DNA of 37,911 nucleotides from Candidatus Enterenecus stercoripullorum (GCA_018716015.1 DVKM01000063.1:1-37911); one strand, 5' to 3'; counted from the stretch's first letter, positions 1 through 9,090 are shown. The notes: generated by a model not told the origin, from the letters alone. Numbers and translations are program-made.

Positions 1-2972
1 GCCTCCAGCACCGGCTCCTCCCCCAGCACCAGCCCCTGGCGGCGCAGGGTCCGGCTTCGGACAGCCTCCACCTGCTCCTGGGTCATATCCCGGTCCCCGT
101 CCACCAGAGGATTGCGGGCGGGGATATACAACACCCCCGCCGGCTGCACCCGCTGGGGTCCGAAGTGCTCGCCGTGGCGGGTCAGGGCAAAGAGGTAGAG
201 CAGCATCTGAAGCCCCCGGCCATCCTCCACATCGGTGAAGTCAAAGCTCTTTTTCCCCGTCTTATAGTCCACCACCCGCAGGTAGCGCACATCGTCGTTC
301 ACCCACTCATCCACCCGGTCCACAAAGCCGGTCAGGCGCAGGGTAACACCGTTGTCCACCTCCACGGCGGGCAGCTCCTTGCCCTGGCCGAAGCCCAGCT
401 CAAACCGGGTTGGGGTGAAGTCGGAGGCGGCCAGCTCCTGCACCACGCTCTGAGTCACCGAGAGCACCGCCCCCTTCATCCGGTCGAAGAGGTAGCGCAG
501 CCGGGCGGTCTCCCCCTCCAGCCCCGCCAGGGCCTCCCGCTCATAGCGGTCCGCCGCCTGGCGGGCCAGGCGCTGGCAGAGTTCAGGGTCCCGGGCCAGG
601 GCCGGTATACCCCCCTGCGCCCCGGCGTCCCGCAGCACCTCCTCCAGCACCGCGTGGGCGAAGGTGCCATAGTCCGAGGGGCGGAATTTGGCGCTCTTGC
701 GGGGCTTGGCCGCCAGGCCGAAACGGAGGAAGTACTGGAAGCGGCAGGAGTGATAGGTATCCAGCCGGGTGGCGGACATGGGCACCACCGGGCCATACAG
801 GGCCCGCACCCCCTGGGGGGACAGGCTGCCCCGACGCCACGCTCCCGCCGCCTCCAGCCGCTCTGCCCGGACGGCGGTCTCCGGGATCTGTTTCAGCATG
901 GCCGTCAAAGCCCCGCTGCGCCCGGCCAGCTCCAGGGCGGGCCGGGGAGCGGCCAGGCGGCTGAGCACCGGGTGGGCCAGGCCCTCTCCCTCCTCCGGGA
1001 ACAAAGCCTCCAGCCGCTGCCACAAAAAGCAGGGCGTGCGCTCCTGGGCGCAGCTGTCCAGCCGGGCATAGCTCAGGTACAGCCGCCGGGTGGGGACGGC
1101 GCACACCTCATATACCGTCGTGAGCTCGTGGGTGAGCTTCTCCTCCTGCCGCAGGCCCAGCTCCACCTCCAGCCCCGCCAGGGCCAGCCGGTCCTGGTCG
1201 GAGAACAGGCCGGGCTCCGGAGGGCAGCTGGGAATGGCGGCGCTGTCCATCCCCAGGTAGAACAGCACTGCCGCGTCCTTATTCACCATTCGGGAGGCCT
1301 CTCCCACCGTCACCCGGTCCAGGGACACAGGGATGGTGCCCACGTCGTACTGGGACAGCACCAGGGAAAACAGCCGGGAGAACTCCTCCAGCTCCATCTG
1401 GGTGTCCGAGAGCAGCAGGGCACACTGCTCCAGCCCCCCCACCAGGATGTCCCACAGCTGGCGGTACTGCCCCGCAGTGTTCAGATCGCCCCGTTCCTCC
1501 AGCGCCGCCGCCCGCTCCCCCAGCCGCCGGGGCAGATGGATGTCCTCCAGCAGGTCGTACAGGGTCAGGGCCCAGCCCCGGCCCGTCCTGTCCCTGTTTT
1601 TCCGCAGCTTCTCCAAAGGCGCGATGACCCGGCGGCGCAGTCTGTCCAGCCAGGCCACATGGTCCCGCTGCTCCTGGGTAAATTCCAGGCCGTAGCCCTC
1701 GGGGTGCATATCCCAGGGCTTCTCCCGCCGCCACTGGCTGCCCCGGAGGTTCCAGGTGAGGGCATAGTTTTCCAGCTCGTCCCGCTCGGCCAGAGTCAGC
1801 CCCGTGAGATCGGTCTTCAGATAGCGGAACAGCTCCTCGTAGGGGTAGTCCTCCGCCGCCGCAGCCAGGGCGGCGGTCACCAGGGCCAGCACCGGCTTTT
1901 GCAGCACGTCGTCCATCACGCTGTGAAATACCGGGATGCCGTACTGCTCAAACACCCCGCCGATAAGCTCCCCGTAGTCATCCATACTCCGGGCGCACAC
2001 GATGATGTCCCGGCAGCGCAGTCCCTCCTGCCGCAGCAGGCGCAAAATCTCCGCCGCCGCCCACTCCACCTCCTGCCGTGGGTCGGCGGAGGCCACCCGC
2101 TTCACCTCGCACGCCCCCTGCCAGGGCTGGGGCAGAGGGCCGAACAGATGCCGCTCCAAAAAAGCCAGAGAGGGGTGGGTCTGCCGGGGCCGGTCCAACC
2201 GCTCCTCCCGGGTGGGGATGCCCTCCTGCCGGGCGCGGCACAGCAGCCGGGCCCCGGCCCGCCGCCCGGGCTGGAATACCTGGGAGGACTCCTCCCCAGC
2301 GTCCCCCGTGAGGGCCACCGTCACATCTCCCTGGGCCGCCAGGGCCAGCAGAATGGACTCCTCCTGGGCGGCAAAGTCGGTAAAGCCAAAGACGCAGCTC
2401 TGCGCCCCCTGGGCCCAGCCGGTTTCCCTGAGCTGCTGGGCCAGCCGGTCCAGCCGGTCCCTGGGGTCCGCCGCGGCCTGGGCGGCCAGGGCCTGGTAGG
2501 CGGCGTAGATGAGCCCGATGTCCCGCCACTTGTCCCCCTGTTGGCCGCCCGCCTGTTCTCCCGCCTGGATGAGCCGCTCCGGCGGTACCTGGCAGGCCCG
2601 GCACTCGTCCACCGTGGCCAGCAGCCCGGTGAGGAAGGCGGGCTTTCGGGAAGGGGCACGGTACACCTTCAGTGTATCTGATACCCGGCGCAGGGCGGTG
2701 TACATCAACAGCATCCGTCCCCCCGCATCCAGCACGGGGGCCGCGCCGCCCCCCGCCACATCGGTGAGCCGCCCGGCCAGCCGGGTGAGGGAGAGCACCT
2801 CGCACCCCCGGGCCCCGGCGTTGCCCAACACCCGGCACATGGCCCGCTCACTCTCGTGGGAGTCGTTTTCCGGCACGATGAGCAGCCGCCGGGCCGCCCC
2901 GCTGCGGCCCAGCCGCTCCAACAGCTCCAGGCGTGTGTCCTGCCCCGCCCGGGCGTATAGGATGGTCAACAT
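1..2972 (-). CDS. addB: AddB, ATP-dependent helicase/nuclease subunit B (3' end outside window)
   Basis: This is the B subunit of the AddAB (RexAB-like) complex, which resects double-strand breaks for RecA. An open frame of about 990 codons runs off the left edge, so the last part of the usual roughly 1150 residues is missing. The N-terminus has the family pattern of a Rossmann-like start followed by LIVPENDSHESERA. Near 236-290 the nuclease motif DYKTGK of the PD-(D/E)XK fold is visible, and the SCRFQYFLRFG segment carries the first of the four cysteines expected for the iron-sulfur cluster. The other three would lie beyond the edge. The ATG at 2972 is chosen because GGGAGGG lies about 8 bases upstream. 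The N-terminal Walker A lysine and threonine (GxGKT) are not recognisable (ARAGQDTR instead). Assignment is confident; addA probably follows outside the window. Confidence 0.9.
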   Translation of the reverse strand, partial: MLTILYARAGQDTRLELLERLGRSGAARRLLIVPENDSHESERAMCRVLGNAGARGCEVLSLTRLAGRLTDVAGGGAAPVLDAGGRMLLMYTALRRVSDTLKVYRAPSRKPAFLTGLLATVDECRACQVPPERLIQAGEQAGGQQGDKWRDIGLIYAAYQALAAQAAADPRDRLDRLAQQLRETGWAQGAQSCVFGFTDFAAQEESILLALAAQGDVTVALTGDAGEESSQVFQPGRRAGARLLCRARQEGIPTREERLDRPRQTHPSLAFLERHLFGPLPQPWQGACEVKRVASADPRQEVEWAAAEILRLLRQEGLRCRDIIVCARSMDDYGELIGGVFEQYGIPVFHSVMDDVLQKPVLALVTAALAAAAEDYPYEELFRYLKTDLTGLTLAERDELENYALTWNLRGSQWRREKPWDMHPEGYGLEFTQEQRDHVAWLDRLRRRVIAPLEKLRKNRDRTGRGWALTLYDLLEDIHLPRRLGERAAALEERGDLNTAGQYRQLWDILVGGLEQCALLLSDTQMELEEFSRLFSLVLSQYDVGTIPVSLDRVTVGEASRMVNKDAAVLFYLGMDSAAIPSCPPEPGLFSDQDRLALAGLEVELGLRQEEKLTHELTTVYEVCAVPTRRLYLSYARLDSCAQERTPCFLWQRLEALFPEEGEGLAHPVLSRLAAPRPALELAGRSGALTAMLKQIPETAVRAERLEAAGAWRRGSLSPQGVRALYGPVVPMSATRLDTYHSCRFQYFLRFGLAAKPRKSAKFRPSDYGTFAHAVLEEVLRDAGAQGGIPALARDPELCQRLARQAADRYEREALAGLEGETARLRYLFDRMKGAVLSVTQSVVQELAASDFTPTRFELGFGQGKELPAVEVDNGVTLRLTGFVDRVDEWVNDDVRYLRVVDYKTGKKSFDFTDVEDGRGLQMLLYLFALTRHGEHFGPQRVQPAGVLYIPARNPLVDGDRDMTQEQVEAVRSRTLRRQGLVLGEEPVLE

Positions 2973-3008
2973 GGGACATCCCTCCCCGAATCTCATTTCA
3001 TCTATTGC

Positions 3009-3037
3009 ATTGTACCAGACTTTCCGGCCACGGACAA
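3009..3037 (-). promoter_or_regulatory. sigma-A promoter of addB
   Basis: Reading the minus strand, TTGTCC (3032-3037) and TACAAT (3009-3014) are separated by 17 bases and lie about 35 bases before the addB start. The match to TTGACA/TATAAT is good. This is a sequence match only. Confidence 0.6.
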
Positions 3038-3073
3038 CTGGGATATCCCGAAAACAGGCCGGGGGACAAAGCA

Positions 3074-3108
3074 ACAGCAGCCCCGCCGTTTCCCGGCAAA
3101 GCTGCTGT
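3074..3108 (-). terminator. Hairpin downstream of the guaB operon
   Basis: ACAGCAGC (3074-3081) pairs with GCTGCTGT (3101-3108), with an inner GCCG/CGGC that could extend the stem. It lies 3 bases after the stop of the small coiled-coil gene and before the addB promoter. The tail on the minus strand (TGCTTTG) is only weakly T-rich, so termination is plausible but not certain. Confidence 0.5.
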
Positions 3109-3111
3109 CTT

Positions 3112-3369
3112 TTACCGCACGCCGTAGGTTTCCCACAGCTGTAGCAGATTCTGAATGGTCAGTTTTTCACCGAAGGCCTCTCGAAACTGGGCGGTCTTCT
3201 GCTTTCCTTGGGCCTTGAGTTCCTCCATGCGCCCGGCCAGTTCCCACTGACGTTCCGTCAGGCGCTGGCGGGCAGTTTCGAAAGCGGCCAGCCGCTGGGC
3301 CGCCTCCATCTCCCGGCCTTCCGGGATGACCCAGGTCCCCTGGGGACCGGGCTGAGTGATACGGTTCAT
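3112..3369 (-). CDS. Small coiled-coil protein of unknown function, coupled to guaB
   Basis: An 85-residue protein beginning MNRITQPGPQGTW. No function is recognised. The N-terminal pattern (NRITQ, a Gly-Trp pair, then AAQRLAAFE) resembles short phage- or element-associated hypothetical proteins of Clostridia. The middle is rich in Glu, Gln, Arg and Lys and should form a helical coiled coil; the end (KLTIQNLLQLWETYGV) is a conserved-looking amphipathic helix. The frame opens directly at the guaB stop codon: a TTG at 3375 or the ATG at 3369 could start it. GGAG abuts the ATG, so translation may depend on coupling to guaB. A hairpin follows the stop. It looks real because of its position, but the call is modest. 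Confidence 0.6.
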   Translation of the reverse strand: MNRITQPGPQGTWVIPEGREMEAAQRLAAFETARQRLTERQWELAGRMEELKAQGKQKTAQFREAFGEKLTIQNLLQLWETYGVR

Positions 3370-3375
3370 CTCCAA

Positions 3376-4878
<1,503 letters not shown>

Positions 4879-4883
4879 TTACT

Positions 4884-4912
4884 ATTTTACGCTCTGCCCC
4901 AAATCCTGTCAA
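4884..4912 (-). promoter_or_regulatory. sigma-A promoter of guaB
   Basis: On the minus strand TTGACA (4907-4912) and TAAAAT (4884-4889) are separated by exactly 17 bases. The -35 hexamer overlaps the stop codon of gluQ, so the two genes are separate transcription units although they are only about 57 bases apart. Confidence 0.8.
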
Positions 4913-5835
4913 GGCGCTCCCACCACAATCTCCGTTTTCGGCACTTTTGCCCACGAGAACTGGGAAATGAGTTGGGCAGGTTCCACACTTTTTCCCTCAG
5001 GGTTCAGCCCCGCCAGCCAGGCCAGATAGCCCGTCAGCTCCCGGGGGGTATACTGTCCGCGCAGCGCGGACAGATCCAGATCCCGGTCCCGTTTGGCCAG
5101 CCTGCGCCCTGTCTTGTCCACCAGCAGAGGCAGGTGAAAGAACTGGGGCGGCCGGTAGCCCAGCACCCGGTGCAGCCATGCCTGCCGGGGGGCGGAAGGC
5201 AACAGGTCATCCCCCCGCACCACATGGTTGATCCCCATCAGGGCGTCGTCTACCACCACTGCCAGCTGGTAGGCCCACACCCCGTCGGACCGGCGCAGGA
5301 TGAAATCCCCGCAGTCCCGAGGCAGGTACTGGGTATAGGGGCCCAGGTGGCCGTCCACCACCGTCACCCACTCCTCCGGCACCCGCAAGCGCCAGGCCGG
5401 TCGCCGGCCCGCCCGCTCCAAGGCCTCCCGCTCCTCCAAGGTGAGGCGGGCGCACCGGCCGTCGTACACCACGCTGCCGTCGGCACGGTGGGGGGCGTTG
5501 GCCGCCAGCCGCTCCGCTCTGGAGCAGTAACAGGGGTAGACCAGCCCCATGTCCCGCAGCTTCTCAAAGGCCGCCTCATAATGGGCGCCCCGGTTGGACT
5601 GGCACCAGGCCGGCTCCACCCCGCCCTCGTCCCAATCCAGCCCCAACCAGCGCAGATCGTCGGCGATCTGTTCCGCCTTCTCCAGGCTGGTGCGCTGGGG
5701 ATCCAAGTCCTCGATGCGCAGCGTCATCACGCCCCCCTGGCTGCGCACATCTAGCCAGGCCAGCAAGGCCGCGAACAGATTTCCCAAATGCATGCGCCCG
5801 CTGGGGGTAGGGGCAAACCGTCCTTTCACTGCCAT
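4909..5835 (-). CDS. gluQ: Glutamyl-Q tRNA(Asp) synthetase
   Basis: A paralog of the glutamyl-tRNA synthetase catalytic domain that, in the characterised family, attaches glutamate to queuosine in tRNA(Asp). The 308 residues contain the catalytic domain only, with no anticodon-binding domain, as expected. Visible motifs are FAPTPSGRMHLGN (HIGH-type, residues 7-19), IEDLDPQR, a zinc site Cys102-x-Cys104 with Tyr124 and Cys128, and LAKRDRD (KMSKS-like, about 246-252). The ATG at 5835 is preferred because GGCGGAGG lies 9 bases upstream; an in-frame ATG at 5874 has no such site. Upstream is an AT-rich divergent region shared with the DUF1576 gene. Confidence 0.9.
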   Translation of the reverse strand: MAVKGRFAPTPSGRMHLGNLFAALLAWLDVRSQGGVMTLRIEDLDPQRTSLEKAEQIADDLRWLGLDWDEGGVEPAWCQSNRGAHYEAAFEKLRDMGLVYPCYCSRAERLAANAPHRADGSVVYDGRCARLTLEEREALERAGRRPAWRLRVPEEWVTVVDGHLGPYTQYLPRDCGDFILRRSDGVWAYQLAVVVDDALMGINHVVRGDDLLPSAPRQAWLHRVLGYRPPQFFHLPLLVDKTGRRLAKRDRDLDLSALRGQYTPRELTGYLAWLAGLNPEGKSVEPAQLISQFSWAKVPKTEIVVGAP

Positions 5836-5932
5836 GCTTCTCATCCTCCGCCGGAAGGGGCGCTCCAGCCCCATTCATATCAAAATCTTATGATATCATT
5901 TCAAATTTTTATTTAAAGTTTTAATTTTTTTG

Positions 5933-5961
5933 TTGCTATCGCCCAGATTTCCCTGTATCAT
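5933..5961 (+). promoter_or_regulatory. Likely promoter of the DUF1576 gene
   Basis: TTGCTA (5933-5938) and TATCAT (5956-5961) are 17 bases apart in the only strongly AT-rich stretch of this part (5875-5975). The same stretch contains a small ATGATATCAT palindrome near 5890-5899, and should also hold the gluQ promoter on the other strand, which I could not place. Confidence 0.5.
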
Positions 5962-6029
5962 AAAATATAGCAAAATAGAATATGCGCCGGGTGATCTTCC
6001 ATCTTCCCGGAGGCGAAAGGAGGCTGCCA

Positions 6030-7418
6030 TTGCACAATCGGTATGATAAGATTTTCCCGCTCACCCTTCTCCTGTCCGCCGCCCTGGCCCTTCTCGGCCT
6101 GCTGTTGGACGACCCGGGAAACATTCTGCCCGGGCTATACAGGATCATCACGATGCAGGATCTGCTGATCACCGACTATGTGTACATCGCCGGGCCGGGG
6201 GCCGCGCTGATCAACGCCGCCGCCGTCACCATCATCACCGTCTGCCTCATCAAATTTTCCCGCAACCATTTCAATGGGTTTTCCCTGGTGGAAATCGGGC
6301 TGATGGCCGGCTTCTCTCTGTTCGGGAAAAACTTTGTCAACATCTGGCCCATCATTTTCGGAACCTGGCTGTACGCCCGCTATCAAAAAGAGCCCTTTTC
6401 CAAACACGTCACGGTGGCGCTGCTGGCCACTTCCCTGGCTCCGCTGGTCAGCTACATGGGTCTGGGCAGCATCCACAAGAGCATCCCCCTGGGCGTTTTC
6501 TCCGGCATTGTGGTGGGCTTTCTCCTGCCCTCCCTGTCCGCCTATACCTATAAGGTGCAAAACGGCATGAATCTCTACAACATGGGGTTTGCCTGCGGCC
6601 TGCTGGCCATGATGATCGTCCCCATCCTCACCGCCTTCGGGGACACGCCGGACTCCGCCCTCTATTGGGCCCAGGGCTATAACCTCCCCTTCGGACTGGC
6701 CATCGGGGGCCTCTGCCTTGCCTTGATCATGCTGGGGCTCACTGCCACCGGAGTGCCCGCCTGGGCCGTCTGGGCCGGCTACCGCCGGCTGCTGCATACC
6801 ACAGGCCGATCTCCCAGCGACTACCTGCGCATGTTCGGCCCGGGCCCGGTGCTGGTCAATACCGGTGTCAACGGCATCGCCGGCATTCTCTATATCCTGA
6901 TTGTGGGGGGGAGCCTCAACGGCCCCACTCTGGGCGGCATTTTCACCATCATGGGCTTTTCCGCCTTTGGCAAACATCTGTGTAATATTGTCCCTGTGAT
7001 GATTGGCGTCGCCCTGGGCGCCTATGGCATGCATCAGACGCCGGACTACCCCTCCCTCCAGCTGGCAGGGCTGTTCGGCACCACCCTGGCCCCCATTGCC
7101 GGGCACTTTGGATGGCCCTACGGCATCCTGGCCGGCTTTATCCACTCGGCCCTGGTCTTGCAGACAGGCGGGCCTGTGGCAGGGCTGAACCTGTATAACA
7201 ACGGCTTTTCCGGCGGCCTGATCGCCATGGTGTTCTACCCCATCGTCACCGCCATCGGCAAGCATCGCCGCCCCTCCCTCCAAGACGAGGAGTACTATGA
7301 CCTGCTCTCTGAGGACGCCCCCATCAATCCTCCCCTTCAGCCCACCGGCCAGGCGGAGGACAGCCAGCAAGAGAAAGAGCCCAGCGGCGCACAGAACGCC
7401 GCGGCGGACCAGGAGTGA
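6030..7418 (+). CDS. DUF1576 family multi-pass membrane protein
   Basis: A hydrophobic protein of about 462 residues with many membrane segments, recognised as the uncharacterised DUF1576 family of Firmicutes. No transport activity is established. The sequence shows an internal duplication: FSLFGKNFVNIWPI resembles FSAFGKHLCNIVPV, and GMNLYNMGFACGLLAM resembles GLNLYNNGFSGGLIAM, so the protein has two similar halves, as in many transporters. The last 55 residues are polar and disordered-looking (Pro, Gln, Glu, Ala). The TTG at 6030 is chosen because AAAGGAGG lies just upstream; the in-frame ATG at 5982 has no ribosome site. The gene is monocistronic and points against its neighbours, ending at a two-way terminator. 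Confidence 0.85.
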   Translation: MHNRYDKIFPLTLLLSAALALLGLLLDDPGNILPGLYRIITMQDLLITDYVYIAGPGAALINAAAVTIITVCLIKFSRNHFNGFSLVEIGLMAGFSLFGKNFVNIWPIIFGTWLYARYQKEPFSKHVTVALLATSLAPLVSYMGLGSIHKSIPLGVFSGIVVGFLLPSLSAYTYKVQNGMNLYNMGFACGLLAMMIVPILTAFGDTPDSALYWAQGYNLPFGLAIGGLCLALIMLGLTATGVPAWAVWAGYRRLLHTTGRSPSDYLRMFGPGPVLVNTGVNGIAGILYILIVGGSLNGPTLGGIFTIMGFSAFGKHLCNIVPVMIGVALGAYGMHQTPDYPSLQLAGLFGTTLAPIAGHFGWPYGILAGFIHSALVLQTGGPVAGLNLYNNGFSGGLIAMVFYPIVTAIGKHRRPSLQDEEYYDLLSEDAPINPPLQPTGQAEDSQQEKEPSGAQNAAADQE

Positions 7419-7472
7419 GCCGATTGCCGCAGCGACCCTTCCCTGCGGGCGGCAATCCCATATTTGTAAGAG

Positions 7473-7509
7473 CAGCCAGCCCGCCGGAACGGTTCCAGCG
7501 GGCTGGCTG
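7473..7509. terminator. Two-way terminator between DUF1576 and hxlR-type genes
   Basis: A perfect 12-bp stem (CAGCCAGCCCGC at 7473-7484 with its complement at 7498-7509) closes a 13-base loop between two convergent genes. It is placed to stop transcripts from both sides. The T-tracts are weak (GTCCCTTG on plus). Confidence 0.65.
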
Positions 7510-7516
7510 TCCCTTG

Positions 7517-7849
7517 TCAGAGTTTGCTCTTGGCCTGGTATGCCTCTCCCCAATTCCACATCGCGTCCAGGATGGGCTTCAGGCTTTTCCCCAGCTCCGT
7601 CAGGGTGTATTCCACCCGGGGCGGCACCTCCGGGTACACCGTGCGGGTGAGCAGGCCGCTGGCCTCCATCTCCCGCAGCTGGGCGGTGAGCACCTTTTGG
7701 CTCACGCTCCCAATGGATCTTTTCAGTTCGCCAAACCGCTTTGTCCCCGGCATGAGATCTCTCAGAATCAGCACCTTCCACTTATCGCTGATCAACGTCA
7801 GGGTGGTCTCCACCGGACAGGCTGGAAGCTCTTTTGCAGCAGCCGTCAT
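7517..7849 (-). CDS. HxlR/YodB-family winged-helix transcriptional regulator
   Basis: A 110-residue DNA-binding protein with the HxlR family layout: CPVETTLTLISDKWKVLILRDL, then RFGELKRSI, the recognition helix SQKVLTAQLREMEASGLL, and the wing EVPPRVEYTLTELG. Members are dimeric repressors or activators; several (YodB, HypR) sense quinones, aldehydes or hypochlorite through an N-terminal cysteine. Cys11 here is at that position. The ATG at 7849 is chosen because GGAGGG lies 8 bases upstream; longer in-frame starts lack the family pattern. It is divergent from the SnoaL-like gene, and the shared 296-bp region has several repeats, so autoregulation and control of the neighbour are likely. The ligand cannot be read from sequence. 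Confidence 0.9.
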   Translation of the reverse strand: MTAAAKELPACPVETTLTLISDKWKVLILRDLMPGTKRFGELKRSIGSVSQKVLTAQLREMEASGLLTRTVYPEVPPRVEYTLTELGKSLKPILDAMWNWGEAYQAKSKL

Positions 7850-7898
7850 GGGTATATCCCTCCAAATCCCATTGTTTCCATTTAGACTGTACCCCATT

Positions 7899-7927
7899 AT
7901 TTTACTGTACCACTCAGACTGCGTCAA
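7899..7927 (-). promoter_or_regulatory. sigma-A promoter of the HxlR-type gene
   Basis: TTGACG (7922-7927) and TAAAAT (7899-7904) on the minus strand are separated by 17 bases. The octamer ACTGTACC (plus strand) occurs twice, at 7886-7893 and 7904-7911, directly repeated at 18 bp and flanking the -10 element, which is a good position for autorepression. Confidence 0.7.
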
Positions 7928-8003
7928 GGCAGAAAAACCGCCCCCTGAAAAATTTTTTTCGCACATGGGGCATCCCGCAATCCCTAAAACGGCCAAATGG
8001 TTT

Positions 8004-8058
8004 CCTCCTGGTAACCGGGTAATTGTTACCTCCTGGTACCCAGGGCACAATATTGTGC
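8004..8058. promoter_or_regulatory. Operator-like repeats in the divergent hxlR/SnoaL region
   Basis: Three overlapping signals are seen. CCTCCTGGTA occurs twice (8004-8013 and 8029-8038, 25 bp apart). GGTAAC and GTTACC form an inverted repeat with 9 bases between (8010-8030). GCACAATATTGTGC is a perfect 14-bp palindrome (8045-8058) that ends 4 bases before the -35 hexamer of the SnoaL-like gene. These are candidate sites for the adjacent HxlR-type regulator; the assignment is inference. Confidence 0.55.
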
Positions 8059-8062
8059 GTAC

Positions 8063-8091
8063 TTTTCAAGGCAATTTTCCTGATGTATGAT
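8063..8091 (+). promoter_or_regulatory. Promoter of the SnoaL-like gene
   Basis: TTTTCA (8063-8068) and TATGAT (8086-8091) are separated by 17 bases, about 55 bases before the start codon. The 14-bp palindrome sits immediately upstream of the -35 hexamer. Confidence 0.6.
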
Positions 8092-8145
8092 GCAGCCACA
8101 GGAACGGGAACACCCTGTACAGCTCATTTTCAGGAGGAAACGAAC

Positions 8146-8919
8146 ATGACAAACCTTGAGAAAGCCATTGCCCTGATCAACACCTTCGCCTCCGGCGATA
8201 CCGAAACGGCGGCCAGTCTGCTGGCCGAGGGGTACATCCAGCACAATCTCGCCTACGGCACCGGCCGGGACGCCTTTGTGGGCTCCGTGGCCTACCTGGC
8301 CTCCGCCCCGGTGAAAACCACTGTCCACAATATCCGGGCCTTTGAGGACGGGGACAAGGTCTTCCTGCACACGGTCTATAACTTTGCCGGGTCCGGCGAG
8401 CAGGTGGCCTTTGACATTTTCCGCTTTGGCCGGGACGGCAAAATCGCCGAGCACTGGGATAACCTGGCGGACAAGGCGGACCCTAACCCCTCCGGCCGGA
8501 CCCAGGTCGACGGAGCCACGGAGCCCACCGACCTGGGCAAGACCGAGGAGAACCGGGAGCTGGTGAAACACTTCCTGTATGACGTGATGCAGGGCCATAA
8601 CCCGGACAAGACCACCGGGTATTTTGAGGGGGACGCCTACCTTCAGCACAATACCGGCATCGCCGATGGGCTGTCCGGACTGGGCTCCGCGCTGGCAGCG
8701 CTGGCCCAGCAGGGCATACAGATGATTTACACCACTACCCATCAGGTGCTGGCCCAGGGCGATTTTGTGCTGGCGGTGAGCGAGGGCACCTTCGGCGGCG
8801 CGCCCACCAGCTACTATGATCTATGGCGGGTGGAGAACGGCAAAATCGCCGAGCACTGGGATGTGATGGAGACCATTGCCGAGCCCTCCACCTGGCAGAA
8901 CAGCAACGGAAAGTTCTGA
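8146..8919 (+). CDS. Tandem SnoaL-like (NTF2-fold) domain protein
   Basis: A 257-residue cytosolic protein of the 'predicted SnoaL-like aldol condensation-catalyzing enzyme' type. It contains two copies of the NTF2-like fold: residues about 1-115 and 130-257. YIQHNLAYGTG aligns with YLQHNTGIADG, and DGKIAEHWDNL with NGKIAEHWDVM. Single-domain relatives are about 125-140 residues, so this is a head-to-tail duplication. The conserved His and Asp near the pocket are present in both halves, but the substrate cannot be read. The ATG at 8146 has AGGAGG at the right distance. It is divergent from the HxlR-type regulator, a common arrangement for a regulator and its target. The macrodomain remnant starts about 17 bases after the stop codon. 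Confidence 0.85.
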   Translation: MTNLEKAIALINTFASGDTETAASLLAEGYIQHNLAYGTGRDAFVGSVAYLASAPVKTTVHNIRAFEDGDKVFLHTVYNFAGSGEQVAFDIFRFGRDGKIAEHWDNLADKADPNPSGRTQVDGATEPTDLGKTEENRELVKHFLYDVMQGHNPDKTTGYFEGDAYLQHNTGIADGLSGLGSALAALAQQGIQMIYTTTHQVLAQGDFVLAVSEGTFGGAPTSYYDLWRVENGKIAEHWDVMETIAEPSTWQNSNGKF

Positions 8920-8936
8920 CATTCAGGCCTGTCCGG

Positions 8937-9090
8937 GCCCTGCCCGTTACCGTCAGGGAACCCCGCATTTCCCTCTGGCAGGGCGACATCACCCGGCTGA
9001 AGGCGGACGACATCGTCAATGCCGCCAATTCCGCCCTGCTGGGCTGCTGTCCCCTGCCACGGCTGCATCGGCAACCCGATCCTGAGCTGA
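8937..9090 (+). pseudogene. Remnant of a zinc-macrodomain gene (frameshifted)
   Basis: The translation PRISLWQGDITRLKADDIVNAANSALLGC (split here: PRISLWQGDI / IVNAANSALLGC) closely matches residues 83-111 of the intact macrodomain gene downstream. At 9051 the frame breaks: the zinc-site pattern continues as PCHGCIGNPI in the next frame (9052-9081) and then hits a TGA. Comparing with GCFHPLHSCIDN in the intact copy, one codon is reduced to a single base, which means a 2-base deletion. The N-terminal 75 residues and everything after the zinc site are gone. It is not a simple copy of the downstream gene, since the DNA has diverged and is more GC-rich. Confidence 0.75.

Noticed and set aside
165-2681. 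838-codon open frame on the plus strand
   Set aside because: It lies opposite addB. High GC leaves few stops in the antisense frame; the product is low-complexity and has no family pattern or ribosome site.
6135-7781. 548-codon minus-strand frame opposite the DUF1576 gene
   Set aside because: Runs through the two-way terminator and the HxlR-type gene in another frame, and has no recognisable domain.
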